Assembly: GCF_003719305.1 (NCBI RefSeq)
Contig: NZ_RARC01000005.1
Coordinates: 213,167-277,166, forward strand
Direction of reading: 5' to 3'
DNA: 64,000 bases
Source: Mycolicibacterium stellerae
Lineage (GTDB): Bacteria; Actinomycetota; Actinomycetes; Mycobacteriales; Mycobacteriaceae
In this document: in pieces, positions 30,443 through 39,127 of the stretch
Layout of the letters: the number at the start of each line of letters is the position of its first letter
How positions within the stretch are numbered: the stretch's first letter is position 1
Translations under genes and position numbers: made by a program
Notes under the pieces: model-generated
What the model saw: only the letters and a program-made list of their open reading frames with translations
Told to the model about the DNA's origin: nothing
Databases searched by the model: none

Positions 30443-31657
30443 CTACCGGCGGGTAACTTCGCTGGCAGGTGTGCAACGCAGGGTGAGCAAGGTGATCTCG
30501 CTGGGCGCGAACACCCGGAAGGGCGGGCCCCAGAATCCTGTACCGCGGCTCGTGTACAGCTGTGTCCGATCGCCGTGCCGGCTCAGGCCTTGGACCACCG
30601 GTTGTTCCAGCCGGACCAGGAAGTTGAACGGCCAGATCTGGCCGCCGTGGGTGTGGCCCGAGACTTGAAGGTCGATTCCCGCGCGCTCGGCATGGGCGAC
30701 CTGCTTGGGTTGATGCGCGAGTAAAAGGACCGGCAGTGTGCGGTCGGCTCCTGCGAGGGCGGCCTCCAGGTTGGCGCCGTGCCCGCTCAGACCCGATCCC
30801 TTCGCAGTTGCGTCGTCCACTCCGGCGACTATGAGCTGGTCACCGCCGTTCTCCACGATCAAGTGCCGGTTGTGCAAGGCGGTCCAGCCGATGCTCTCCA
30901 TGTAATCCAGCCAGCCCTGGGCTTCGCTGAAGTACTCGTGGTTGCCGGTGACGTATACGCGCGCGGCCGTTGCGTTCACCGCAGCAAGCGGGCTGGTTTG
31001 CGCCTCCCGCACGGCGACCGTCCCGTCGGCGATGTCGCCGACATGGCATACGACATCGGCGTCGAGTGTGTTCACCCGCGCCGCCACGGCGGCCGACCAC
31101 CGTGTCCGGTCGATCGGGCCGTAGTGCGTGTCGGTGATGACCACCACGCGCAGACCGTCCAGCCCGCGCCCGAGTCGGTCGATGGCGACGTCGAGGGTCC
31201 TGACCCGCGGAACGCGCATCGCCTCGGCGTAACCCCACACCAGCAGCACCACCACCACGGCCGTCACCGCTGCCGCGACCACCCGTGAGCGCGCTGGGTC
31301 CGGTACGCCCGCGATGAGCAACACGACCCGCAACATTTGGCCGAGCACCGACCACACGAACAGCACCCATGCGGCGCCGAGCATCCCATCGCCCGCGGCC
31401 GCGGCCCGGTCGAGATGTCGACGGCCGTGACCCAGCATCATCAACCACGGCATGGCGACGAAGGCCGCCGCGAAGAGGAACGTGCCAATGACGTAAACGG
31501 GCATTGGCCAGTCCGCGCCCGCCGCCAGCAGCGTCCACCACGGCACACCGAACAGCAGCAGCGTGACGGCGAGCACGAAGGCCAGCCGCCGCCAGTGCCG
31601 CCGGGACGGTTCCGGCGAGTCGGCGGATTCGAGTACGTCTGCCGGGGTTTCTGTCAT
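30443..31657 (-). CDS. Membrane-anchored calcineurin-like metallophosphoesterase (copy 2)
   Basis: 404 aa. About five N-terminal membrane helices, then a YkuE-type phosphoesterase domain with TDTHYG, GDIADG, GNHEYF, LAHQPKQ and SGHTHGGQIWPFN. Architecture and C-terminal half (RGTGFWGPPFRVFAPSEITLLTL) closely parallel the protein at 17520-18683, so the two are paralogs. The first motif is TDTHYG rather than SDIHLG, keeping the Asp and His. Gap to the hydrolase start is 28 bases. Confidence 0.9.
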   Translation of the reverse strand: MTETPADVLESADSPEPSRRHWRRLAFVLAVTLLLFGVPWWTLLAAGADWPMPVYVIGTFLFAAAFVAMPWLMMLGHGRRHLDRAAAAGDGMLGAAWVLFVWSVLGQMLRVVLLIAGVPDPARSRVVAAAVTAVVVVLLVWGYAEAMRVPRVRTLDVAIDRLGRGLDGLRVVVITDTHYGPIDRTRWSAAVAARVNTLDADVVCHVGDIADGTVAVREAQTSPLAAVNATAARVYVTGNHEYFSEAQGWLDYMESIGWTALHNRHLIVENGGDQLIVAGVDDATAKGSGLSGHGANLEAALAGADRTLPVLLLAHQPKQVAHAERAGIDLQVSGHTHGGQIWPFNFLVRLEQPVVQGLSRHGDRTQLYTSRGTGFWGPPFRVFAPSEITLLTLRCTPASEVTRR

Positions 31658-31780
31658 CGGCCCTCGATCAATCTGCTTGGTTTCATCGACGACGTTACCG
31701 ACGTCTTGAGCAGTCGATCGGTCGCACCAATCGCGCCGTCTTCTGTCGTGGACGATTGGCGCTCTTTGCGTTGTGGCATC

Positions 31781-31786
31781 TATGTT
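31781..31786 (+). promoter_or_regulatory. -10 element of a leaderless promoter (GH6 gene)
   Basis: TATGTT ends six bases before GTG 31793 and no ribosome site is present, the leaderless pattern. The open frame extends ~150 codons further upstream, antisense to the metallophosphoesterase; the promoter position supports GTG 31793 as the true start. Confidence 0.5.
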
Positions 31787-31792
31787 TTTGGC

Positions 31793-32791
31793 GTGATCTC
31801 CTCAGCTGTTGGCGCTGTCGCGCGATGGATCTCCCCCGTCCTGGCGGTCGCGGCCGTCGCAGGCATCGGTTGTTCTGTCATCACGGTCGACGACGGACCC
31901 GCCCCGGCAGTGCGCCTGGCAAGTGACGGGAACCCGCTGGCCGGATTGCCTTTGTACGTCAACCCATCGTCGAAGGCGCGGGCCGCGGCGGACGGGGTCG
32001 ATCCACGCAGTCCCGAGTTGGACGCCATCGCCAACACGCCGACGGCGTACTGGATGGACAATCTGTCCACTCCCGCCGTGGACGCGAAGTACATCGCCGA
32101 CGCCCAGGCTGCAGGCACCATGCCGGTGCTGGCGCTCTACGGCATCCCGCATCGCGACTGCGGGAGCTTCGCCGCAGGCGGGTTCGGGTCGGCCGCGTCC
32201 TACAAGGGGTGGATCGACGGCGTCGCAGCGGCCATCGGCGGCGGACCCGCGACGGTCATCCTCGAACCGGATGCACTCGCGATGGCCGACTGTCTGTCGG
32301 GAGACCAGCGCCAGGAACGCTTCGATTTGATGCGCTACGCCGTCGACACGCTGACCGCCAACCCGGCCACGGCCGTGTACATCGACGCGGGGCACTCGCG
32401 CTGGGTGGGCGCCGAAGACATGGCGGGCAGGCTCAACGATGTCGGTGTTGGCAAGGCACGGGGCTTCAGCCTCAACACCGCGAACTTCTTCACCACCGAA
32501 GAGTCCATGGGGTACGGCGACGCGATTTCGGGAATGACCGGCGGTAAGCCGTACGTGATCGACACGTCGCGCAACGGCGCGGGCCCGGCTGACGGCGAGC
32601 TGTACTGGTGCAACCCCAGTGGACGGGCGCTGGGAGCCGCGCCGACGACGGACACCGGCAACGGCAACGTCGACGCCTTCCTGTGGGTCAAACGTCCAGG
32701 CGAGTCCGACGGCTCGTGCAACGGCGGCCCCGGCGCGGGCCGCTTCGTGAACTCCTTCGCCATCGAACTGGCGCGCAACGCCGGCCGGTAG
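31793..32791 (+). CDS. Secreted glycoside hydrolase family 6 (endo-/exo-glucanase)
   Basis: 332 aa. An N-terminal hydrophobic export signal (WISPVLAVAAVAGIGCSVI) and one GH6 catalytic domain: LPLYVNPSSKAR, VLALYGIPHRDCG, the catalytic acid in VILEPDALAMADC, the YIDAGHSRW loop, SLNTANF and YVIDTSRNG, WCNPSGRALG, FLWVKRPGESDG. It is similar to mycobacterial CelA1-type cellulases but has no carbohydrate-binding module. Expected to cut beta-1,4-glucan outside the cell; the biological target is open. Leaderless GTG start. Confidence 0.9.
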   Translation: MISSAVGAVARWISPVLAVAAVAGIGCSVITVDDGPAPAVRLASDGNPLAGLPLYVNPSSKARAAADGVDPRSPELDAIANTPTAYWMDNLSTPAVDAKYIADAQAAGTMPVLALYGIPHRDCGSFAAGGFGSAASYKGWIDGVAAAIGGGPATVILEPDALAMADCLSGDQRQERFDLMRYAVDTLTANPATAVYIDAGHSRWVGAEDMAGRLNDVGVGKARGFSLNTANFFTTEESMGYGDAISGMTGGKPYVIDTSRNGAGPADGELYWCNPSGRALGAAPTTDTGNGNVDAFLWVKRPGESDGSCNGGPGAGRFVNSFAIELARNAGR

Positions 32792-32826
32792 GAATACGAC
32801 CCGGCATCTCGACGTTGCGGCCAAGC

Positions 32827-33249
32827 ATGACTGAGCATGCCGAACTGAGCCCGACCGACTGGGTGCGCGAGCAAACCGAACGAATTCTGGAGCAGGGCAC
32901 CACCGACGGTGTCGAGATATTGGACCGACCCGTCGTCCTGTTCACCACCACGGGTGCAAAGTCCGGCAAGAAGCGCTATGTGCCGCTGATGCGCGTTGAG
33001 GAGAACGGCCGCTACGCCATGGTCGCCTCCAAGGGCGGCGACCCGCAGCACCCCTCCTGGTATCACAACGTCCTAGCCCATCCGCGGGTGACCGTGCAGG
33101 ATGGCGACAAGGTCACCGAACTGACCGCGCGCGAAGTGGACGGCGCCGAGCGTGCGCATTGGTGGGAGCTGGCGGTGCAGGCCTACCCGCCCTACGCCGA
33201 CTACCAGACCAAGACCGACCGCCTGATTCCGGTTTTCGTTCTGGAGTAG
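32827..33249 (+). CDS. Deazaflavin (F420)-dependent nitroreductase family (Ddn-like)
   Basis: 140 aa with the Ddn/F420-binding split-barrel features: VVLFTTTGAKSGKKRYVPLM (F420 phosphate contacts), GRYAMVASKGGDPQHPSWYHNVLAHPRVTVQ and the C-terminal YADYQTKTDRLIPVFVLE. It likely uses F420H2 to reduce quinones or xenobiotics. ATG 32827 is 35 bases after the GH6 stop. Confidence 0.9.
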   Translation: MTEHAELSPTDWVREQTERILEQGTTDGVEILDRPVVLFTTTGAKSGKKRYVPLMRVEENGRYAMVASKGGDPQHPSWYHNVLAHPRVTVQDGDKVTELTAREVDGAERAHWWELAVQAYPPYADYQTKTDRLIPVFVLE

Positions 33250-33263
33250 TCAGACTGGACATC

Positions 33264-33638
33264 ATGACGGCATCCACCCGCAAGACATCTGCCCAGGCCC
33301 TCTCGACGACGGCCGGAATTGTCACCGCGATCGCCGGTAGCGCCCTGCTGTACGCCCCAACCCGCCTGGGTCCGCTCATCGGTCTGACGTCGAAACGCGA
33401 TGCTCAACTTGTGGGAGTTCTCGACCTTGCGCTGTCGCCGGGTTTGATGTTCGGCCGTCCGCAGTGGCCCTGGCTGGCAGCACGCGCGGTGAGCAACGTA
33501 GCGACAGGGGCGTTCACTCTGCGACGCGCCAAGGATGGCGCGTCGCGTCGAAACGCGCGCGTCTTCAGCACGCTCCTGGCAGCCGCCACAGTCACCGACC
33601 TGCGGGCCGTTCGCGCACTGGCCCGCACAACCGCGTGA
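33264..33638 (+). CDS. Small membrane protein, function unknown
   Basis: 124 aa with two or three hydrophobic segments (AGIVTAIAGSALLYAPTRLGPLIGL, VGVLDLALSPGLMFG, FSTLLAAATVTDLRAV). It begins 14 bases after the Ddn-like stop; the longer open frame upstream overlaps that gene and is not used. Resembles small actinobacterial membrane proteins without assigned role. Confidence 0.65.
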   Translation: MTASTRKTSAQALSTTAGIVTAIAGSALLYAPTRLGPLIGLTSKRDAQLVGVLDLALSPGLMFGRPQWPWLAARAVSNVATGAFTLRRAKDGASRRNARVFSTLLAAATVTDLRAVRALARTTA

Positions 33639-33827
33639 GCACAATGCGCACAAGTGGGCGCTTCGCAGCTTAACCGGGTCGTGCGCACAAGCAACGACAC
33701 CAGTCCCCGGCCTCCGTAATTTCGACGCCACACCACCCATCGGTGGACAACGAAGTACGGAGAGTACGATGCCAATATCATTGCTGCGCAGTAGTTTTCG
33801 CGGCGCCAGGTCGAACGCCGGCGCCAA
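33639..33827. other. Intergenic region before the MFS remnant
   Basis: 189 bases. The decamer TGCGCACAAG occurs twice, beginning near 33646 and near 33681. No convincing promoter hexamers, hairpin or gene were recognised. Confidence 0.3.
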
Positions 33828-34262
33828 ATGACAGACCAAGCCCTTCGCGAGTGGAGCACTACCGCTGCCCGGCGAATCATCGGCGTTCTGCTTCTGGTCA
33901 GCCCCCTCGAACAGGTCGCCTTCGACATCTACACCCCGGCACTGCCCAAGATCGCCGAACAGTTCGCGGCGTCCAACACCCTGGTGCAGAACACCGTGAC
34001 CGCCTACGTGCTCGGCATGGCTCTTGTGGTGGTACCCGCAGGCGCCGCGCTGGCGTTGATCAGCATCGGTGTCCTCGACCCTCTGACCAAGGGTTGGCGA
34101 TGGGTGTGTTTTCCCGCAACGCTCGCGACGGGGTTGATGGCCTGGCTGCCCGAACGGTCACAGGCGCCCCTTGGTTGGTTCTACGTCGCGGCGGCGGCTG
34201 GCCTGGTCGCGGTGCTGACGGTCGCGGCGAAGCACACCTCGCGGGTCGACGCGACGGCATGA
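33828..34262 (+). pseudogene. MFS (Bcr/CflA-like) transporter remnant with internal deletion
   Basis: 144 codons. The N-terminal half (LLLVSPLEQVAFDIYTPALPKIAEQFAASNTLVQNTVTAYVLGMA) is the first one to two helices of a Bcr/CflA drug-efflux transporter. After ~70 residues the sequence jumps to a C-terminal-type hydrophobic region (GWFYVAAAAGLVAVLTV). A functional family member has ~400 residues and 12 helices. The frame is open from ATG to stop, so this looks like a large in-frame deletion; it could still make a small membrane protein. Confidence 0.6.
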
Positions 34263-34359
34263 CCGACCGCGGATAACCGCTCCCGTGGCCGGTACCGCCG
34301 TTGGCTAGTGTTCTGTGGTCGGCCTCAGCGAACAAGCCGACAGAAAAGTTGAGCACATC

Positions 34360-35385
34360 ATGACGGCAGCAGCAGAAACGTCGCCGCTCCAAGCGCGGGT
34401 CGGCCATTGGTACCAGATGGACGGCACCTACCTGGTCGGCCGGGAGAAGCTGCGCGAGTACGCCCGCGCGGTGCAGGACTACCACCCCGCGCACTGGGAC
34501 GTCGCCGCCGCGGCCGAGCTGGGCTATTCGGACCTGGTGGCGCCGCTGACCTTCACGTCGACCCCGGGCATGACCTGCAATCGCCGCATGTTCGAACAGG
34601 TGGTCGTCGGCTACGACACCTATATGCAGACCGAAGAGGTCTTCGAGCAGCACCGCCCGATCGTGGCAGGCGACGAACTGCACATCGATGTCGAGCTGAC
34701 GTCGGTGCGCAGGATCGCCGGTAGAGACCTGATCACCGTGACCAACACCTTCACCGATGCGGCCGGCGAGCGGGTGCACACCCTGCACACCACCGTCGTC
34801 GGCCTCACCGCCGAGGACGTCGATCCGGCGATCAAGACGGCGGTGCAGCACATGATGATGCACGACGTGGACATCTTCGGAATCGGCGAGTCCGAATACC
34901 ACAAGACGGTGCGTCCCGAGGGCAAGGTTCGGCTCGCCGAGGGCGGCTCGACCCGCACTCCGGGGACGCCGTCCATCGATGACGTGAAGGTCGGCGACGA
35001 GCTACCCGTGCGCCACACCCGACTGTCCCGCGGCGACCTGGTGAACTATTCCGGCGTGGCGGGCGACGCCAACCCGATTCACTGGGATGAGGCGATCGCC
35101 AAGCTGGCCGGGCTGCCCGATGTGATCGCCCACGGAATGCTCACCATGGGCCTGGGTGCCGGGTTCGCCTCGGCATGGTCGGGTGACCCCGGTGCGGTGA
35201 CCCGGTATGCGGTGCGGCTGTCTGCGCCCGCGATCGTGTCGGCGGCCGAGGGTGCAGACATCGAGTTCACCGGCCGGGTCAAGTCGCTGGACCCGGCGAC
35301 CCGCACCGGCGTCGTCCTCGTCGCCGCGAAGTCGGCCGGCCGCAAGATCTTCGGGTTGGCGACGGCCGACGTTCGCTTCCGCTGA
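34360..35385 (+). CDS. Fused MaoC-type (3R)-hydroxyacyl dehydratase (HadAB/HtdX-like)
   Basis: 341 aa with two hot-dog domains. The N-terminal half resembles HadA (GTYLVGREKLREYARAVQDYHPAHWD, VAPLTFTSTPGM). The C-terminal half has the hydratase-2 motif GDLVNYSGVAGDANPIHWDEAIAKLAG with catalytic Asp/His and the GMLTMGLGAGF helix. Such fused proteins dehydrate beta-hydroxyacyl chains in lipid or mycolate metabolism, or hydrate enoyl-CoA. ATG 34360 is preferred over the upstream GTG at 34315. Single gene, no obvious operon. Confidence 0.88.
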   Translation: MTAAAETSPLQARVGHWYQMDGTYLVGREKLREYARAVQDYHPAHWDVAAAAELGYSDLVAPLTFTSTPGMTCNRRMFEQVVVGYDTYMQTEEVFEQHRPIVAGDELHIDVELTSVRRIAGRDLITVTNTFTDAAGERVHTLHTTVVGLTAEDVDPAIKTAVQHMMMHDVDIFGIGESEYHKTVRPEGKVRLAEGGSTRTPGTPSIDDVKVGDELPVRHTRLSRGDLVNYSGVAGDANPIHWDEAIAKLAGLPDVIAHGMLTMGLGAGFASAWSGDPGAVTRYAVRLSAPAIVSAAEGADIEFTGRVKSLDPATRTGVVLVAAKSAGRKIFGLATADVRFR

Positions 35386-35412
35386 CACTTCGGCGAGACT
35401 GTTTCGTGGGCC

Positions 35413-36021
35413 TCAGCGGTTCAGCGCTCGACGGATCTCGGATTCGGTGGGCGCAGGCGGCGCTTCGACATGCCCGTGGGAGATCACGCCTGCCAGCCAC
35501 AGCGCGCTCAACCGGGCGCTGGCCCGGGGAGCGTCATCGACGGTCCGATGGATGAGGCCGGCGTTGGCGATGAGCAGGACGGCGAGGTCGACGGGCGACG
35601 CGTCCTTGCGCACCTTGCCGCTGCGCACCGCACGCCGAAACACCTTTGCGATGGCGCGATAGTGTCGGGCTCGCAGCTGTTCGACGTGTGGTGACAGCGG
35701 CCGCAGCGACGCCAACAGATCGGCCAGGCCGCGGTTCGTCGCCTGCAGCGCGCAGGTGGCCGTGACGCAGTCCCGCAACGCGGTCACCGGATCCTCGGCG
35801 TGTACGGCATCCTCGGCGATGGCGCAGTAGCGCTCGAGATGCCCCGCGTAGACCTCCGACAACAGCAACTCCCGCGTCGGAAAATGCCGGTACAGCGTCG
35901 CGTTGCCGATATCGGCGCGGTGCGCTATTTCGTTCAGCGACACCTGCACACCCTGCTCGGCATACACCGCTTCGGCGGCGGCCAGCGCGGCAGCCCGGTT
36001 GCGGCGGGCATCAGCTCGCAC
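35413..36021 (-). CDS. TetR family transcriptional regulator
   Basis: 202 aa. HTH at residues ~25-50 (VSLNEIAHRADIGNATLYRHFPTRELLL); the C-terminal domain is SACE_7040-like (SPHVEQLRARHYRAIAKVFRRAVRSGKVRKDASPVDLAVLL). GTG 36021 with TGGAGG upstream. It is divergent from the quinone-oxidoreductase operon with paired dyads between, so it probably represses that operon and itself. Confidence 0.9.
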   Translation of the reverse strand: MRADARRNRAAALAAAEAVYAEQGVQVSLNEIAHRADIGNATLYRHFPTRELLLSEVYAGHLERYCAIAEDAVHAEDPVTALRDCVTATCALQATNRGLADLLASLRPLSPHVEQLRARHYRAIAKVFRRAVRSGKVRKDASPVDLAVLLIANAGLIHRTVDDAPRASARLSALWLAGVISHGHVEAPPAPTESEIRRALNR

Positions 36022-36053
36022 GACCAGCCTCCATTCTTCGCGGGCGGAATATT

Positions 36054-36105
36054 CGGGGATGGCTCCCCGTTTAGTCTACGATCCACCAAGTGGGGAGTCA
36101 TCCCC
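36054..36105. promoter_or_regulatory. Two TetR-type operators between tetR and oxidoreductase operon
   Basis: Dyad A: CGGGGA-TGGC-TCCCCG (36054-36069). Dyad B: GGGGA-GTCA-TCCCC (36092-36105). They share GGGGA-N4-TCCCC and lie 38 bases apart in the gap between starts 36021 and 36123. Dyad B ends 17 bases before the oxidoreductase GTG. Confidence 0.7.
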
Positions 36106-36122
36106 GTATAGGAGGTCCGGTC

Positions 36123-37091
36123 GTGAGAGCAGTAGTGGTCACTGAGTACGGCGGTCCCGAAGTGCTGCGGCAGATCGAGATCGGCGAGCCCCACGCAGGC
36201 CCCGGCCGAGTCCGCATCAGGGTGCATGCCGCCACAGTCAACCCCGCCGACGCGCTGCTGCGGATCGGCGACATCGATGGTGCCTTGCGTGCCAGCACGT
36301 TGTCGCCGCCCTACCGCCCTGGCATGGAGGTTGCCGGGATCGTCGACGAAATCGGCCCCGACGCACACACCGACGTCCAGATCGGGGACCGCGTCATGGC
36401 GATCGTGATGCCGATCGACGACTCCGGCGGCGCATACGCCGAATACGTCGTCGTCAACGCCGACCAGGTCACCCTCGCACCCGCCGGTAGCAGCCACGCG
36501 GAGGCGGCCACGTTGCCGATGAACGGGCTCACCGCCCGCCGGGCGCTCGATGTATTGAAGCTGAGGCCGGGTGAAACCCTCGCGGTCACCGGTGCCGCAG
36601 GCGCGGTCGGCGGTTACGTCATACAGCTGGCGAAGACCGACGGTCTCCGGGTGATCGCCGATGCCGCGCCTGCCGACCAGCAGCTGATCGATATGCTCGG
36701 CGCCGATGCGATCGTCGCGCGGGGACGCGGTGTGGGAGAACGGATTCGGCAGCTCTACCCGGATGGTGTCGCGGCAGTCATCGACGCCGCACTTCAAGGC
36801 GACGAGGTGTTGCCCGCGCTGCGTGACAACGGACAGATCGCGGTCGTCCGTCGACCCGGCGAGCGGGGCACCTCGACGCTGCATCCCGAACGCGGCATCA
36901 CGATCCGCGACGTGTGGGTGCCCGACTACACCCACGCGACCGAGAAGCTCGACGGCCTACGGGTGCTTGCCGAGCAGGGCAGGATCAGCATGCGCGTCGC
37001 ACAGACCTTCCCCGCCGCAGATGCGGCCGTTGCGCACCACACCCTCGAAAAGGGCGGCGTCCGTGGCCGTCTCGTCCTCCTCTTCGACTGA
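36123..37091 (+). CDS. NADP-dependent quinone oxidoreductase-like MDR protein (copy 1)
   Basis: 322-aa medium-chain reductase without catalytic zinc: N-terminal [15 protein letters not shown], the NADPH-binding [18 protein letters not shown], and the fold-completing [15 protein letters not shown] ends eight bases before the GTG. It likely reduces quinones or enones. First gene of a five-member run extending to 40063, all with good ribosome sites, presumably under the adjacent TetR. Confidence 0.9.
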   Translation: MRAVVVTEYGGPEVLRQIEIGEPHAGPGRVRIRVHAATVNPADALLRIGDIDGALRASTLSPPYRPGMEVAGIVDEIGPDAHTDVQIGDRVMAIVMPIDDSGGAYAEYVVVNADQVTLAPAGSSHAEAATLPMNGLTARRALDVLKLRPGETLAVTGAAGAVGGYVIQLAKTDGLRVIADAAPADQQLIDMLGADAIVARGRGVGERIRQLYPDGVAAVIDAALQGDEVLPALRDNGQIAVVRRPGERGTSTLHPERGITIRDVWVPDYTHATEKLDGLRVLAEQGRISMRVAQTFPAADAAVAHHTLEKGGVRGRLVLLFD

Positions 37092-37102
37092 AGGAGATCA
37101 TC

Positions 37103-37375
37103 ATGAACCCCCCGATCCTGGTAGCGGTGACGGCGGCATTGAACAGCGGGGCCGTGGCATCGGTCTTTCACCGCGGCGGCCTGTCGCGGGCAGGTGACCA
37201 CCGCTGGGAAATCAACGGAACCGACGGCGACGTGCTGATCACAAGTCCCGCCGCCAACGGCAACATCCAAGCCGCCCAGTTGGTCCTGGCCGGCGGCCGA
37301 GAATCAGAAGCCCACGTCGAACCCATCATCGTGTCGATTGACCGGATAGCCAGCGGTGCTTACACCGCTGCGTGA
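37103..37375 (+). pseudogene. C-terminal fragment of a Gfo/Idh/MocA oxidoreductase
   Basis: 90 codons: SGAVASVFHRGGLSRAGDHRWEINGTDGDVLITSPAANGNIQ is the C-terminal domain signature of Gfo/Idh/MocA dehydrogenases (substrate-side sheet, WEINGTxGD). The whole N-terminal NAD(P)-binding Rossmann domain is absent. Yet an excellent AAGGAG precedes the ATG and the frame is intact, so the fragment is probably translated. Placed 11 bases after copy 1 of the quinone oxidoreductase. Confidence 0.7.
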
Positions 37376-37403
37376 AGATGACAACTGATTTCGAGGAGAC
37401 TTC

Positions 37404-38390
37404 ATGCGCGCTGCAATGCTGACCGCATACAACGCCCCGCTGGAGATCGGCGAGGTCCCAGATCCGACCCCTGGCCCCGGTGAAGTCCTTGTGCGAGTCA
37501 TGGCAAGCGGGGTCAACCCACTCGACACCAAGATCCGTCGAGGCGTCGCTGCGCACGCGGAGATGGCGCCGCCGGCCGTGCTGGGCATCGACCTGGCCGG
37601 GGTGGTGCAAGCAGTGGGGGCACAGGTCGACCGATTCCGCATCGGCGACGAGGTATTCGGCATGACCGGCGGAGTCGGCGGCCTGCAAGGCACGCTGGCC
37701 GAACTGGCTGCAGTCGATACGCGGTTGATCGCGCACAAGCCCGAGAGCCTGTCGATGATGCAGACCGCGGCGCTTCCGCTTGGCTTCATCACCTCTTGGG
37801 AGGGACTCGTCGACCGCGCCGGAGTCGTTGCGGGCCAGCGGGTGTTGATCCACGGTGGCGCGGGCGGGGTCGGATTCCTCGCTGTTCAACTCGCCATCGC
37901 CCGCGGAGCGCAGGTGTTCGCCACCGGGAGCCCGTCGAGCCAGGAGGTGATCCGCCATGCCGGCGCGACCCCGATCGACTACACGGCGAGCACCGTCGAG
38001 GAGTATGTCGACAGATACACCGGCGGCGACGGCTTCGACATCGTCGTCGACAACGTCGGTGGCGCCACGCTCGACGCCTCGTTCACCGCGGTCAAGCGTT
38101 ACAGCGGCCACGTCGTAAGCGCGTTGGGCTGGGGCACTCACAGCCTGGCGCCCTTGTCGTTTCGTGGCGCCACCTATTCGGGCGTCTTCACCTTGATGCC
38201 CCTGTTGACCGGCCGCCGTCGCGAACACCACGGCCGCATCGTCGCCGAAGCCGCCACGCTGGCCGACGGAGGACGGCTTATCCCGCGACTGCACTCCGAG
38301 TCCTTTGCGCTCGACGACGTCAATGCTGCATATGAGGCCGTCGAAAATGGCACTGCTACAGGGAAAGTGGTGGTGCTCCCGGACGGCTGA
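37404..38390 (+). CDS. Zinc-type/quinone oxidoreductase MDR protein (copy 2)
   Basis: 328-aa medium-chain dehydrogenase/reductase. N-terminal MRAAMLTAYNAPLEIGEVPDP, NADPH motif IHGGAGGVGFLAVQLA, then the central domain FDIVVDNVGGATLD. Like copy 1 it lacks the catalytic zinc Cys/His set. GAGGAG precedes the ATG. Substrate unknown; likely an NADPH-dependent reductase of quinones or enones. 28 bases after the Gfo/Idh fragment. Confidence 0.9.
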   Translation: MRAAMLTAYNAPLEIGEVPDPTPGPGEVLVRVMASGVNPLDTKIRRGVAAHAEMAPPAVLGIDLAGVVQAVGAQVDRFRIGDEVFGMTGGVGGLQGTLAELAAVDTRLIAHKPESLSMMQTAALPLGFITSWEGLVDRAGVVAGQRVLIHGGAGGVGFLAVQLAIARGAQVFATGSPSSQEVIRHAGATPIDYTASTVEEYVDRYTGGDGFDIVVDNVGGATLDASFTAVKRYSGHVVSALGWGTHSLAPLSFRGATYSGVFTLMPLLTGRRREHHGRIVAEAATLADGGRLIPRLHSESFALDDVNAAYEAVENGTATGKVVVLPDG

Positions 38391-38447
38391 CACGCTCGAG
38401 CGCACCCCCAAACCGCATGCTCTGCCAAACCCCAGAGAGGTAAGCCG

Positions 38448-39104
38448 ATGAATTGGAACCGAGACGACACCGCCGTAGTGTTCATCGATCCTCAGAACGA
38501 CGTGCTGAGTCCCACCGGGATCAACTGGGCGGCCACCGGCGCCAGCGTCACCGAGAACGGAACCGTCGAGCATATGCTCGAGATCTTCAAGGCCGCCAAG
38601 GCCGCAGGGTTTTCCATGTTCATCTCGCCGCACTACTTCTATCCCACCGATCATGGATGGTTGTTCAACGGCGCACTGGAAGCCGACGAGCTGCGCACGG
38701 GTACCTTCGACCGTCCCGGACCCCTTAACCTCGACGGGCTGACCGGATCGGGAGCCGATTGGCTCGAGGAGTTCAAGCCATATATCAACGACCCGGCGAC
38801 GGTTGTCGTCAGTCCCCACAAGGTGTTCGGCTCGCAGACCAACGACCTGGTTCTGCAGTTACGCAAGCGGCGGATCAACAAGATTCTTCTGGGCGGCATG
38901 CTCGCGAACATGTGCGTGGAATCGCACCTTCGCGATCTGCTCGAGCAGGGCTTCGAGGTATACGTCGTGCGCGACGCGGTCGCAGGACCACGCCACCCCG
39001 AGTGGGGGGACGGGTACCGGGCCGCGCTGGTCAACTATGCATTCCTGGCCCACGGGGTGGTCTTGACCGAGGATGTCGTGACCGCAATGCGCGCCGCGGG
39101 GTAA
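38448..39104 (+). CDS. Isochorismatase family cysteine hydrolase
   Basis: 218 aa. Catalytic triad visible: Asp in VVFIDPQND, Lys in VSPHKVFGSQ and Cys in GGMLANMCVESHLRDL. Family members hydrolyse isochorismate, nicotinamide or other amides. AGAGG precedes the ATG. It sits between the second quinone oxidoreductase and the SDR, suggesting a joint small-molecule degradation route. Confidence 0.9.
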   Translation: MNWNRDDTAVVFIDPQNDVLSPTGINWAATGASVTENGTVEHMLEIFKAAKAAGFSMFISPHYFYPTDHGWLFNGALEADELRTGTFDRPGPLNLDGLTGSGADWLEEFKPYINDPATVVVSPHKVFGSQTNDLVLQLRKRRINKILLGGMLANMCVESHLRDLLEQGFEVYVVRDAVAGPRHPEWGDGYRAALVNYAFLAHGVVLTEDVVTAMRAAG

Positions 39105-39127
39105 TCGTTGTGGGGCAACAGAATTCG

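Noticed and set aside
37326..38819. 497-codon minus-strand frame opposite the second quinone oxidoreductase
   Set aside because: Antisense shadow spanning two real genes and their intergenic gap.
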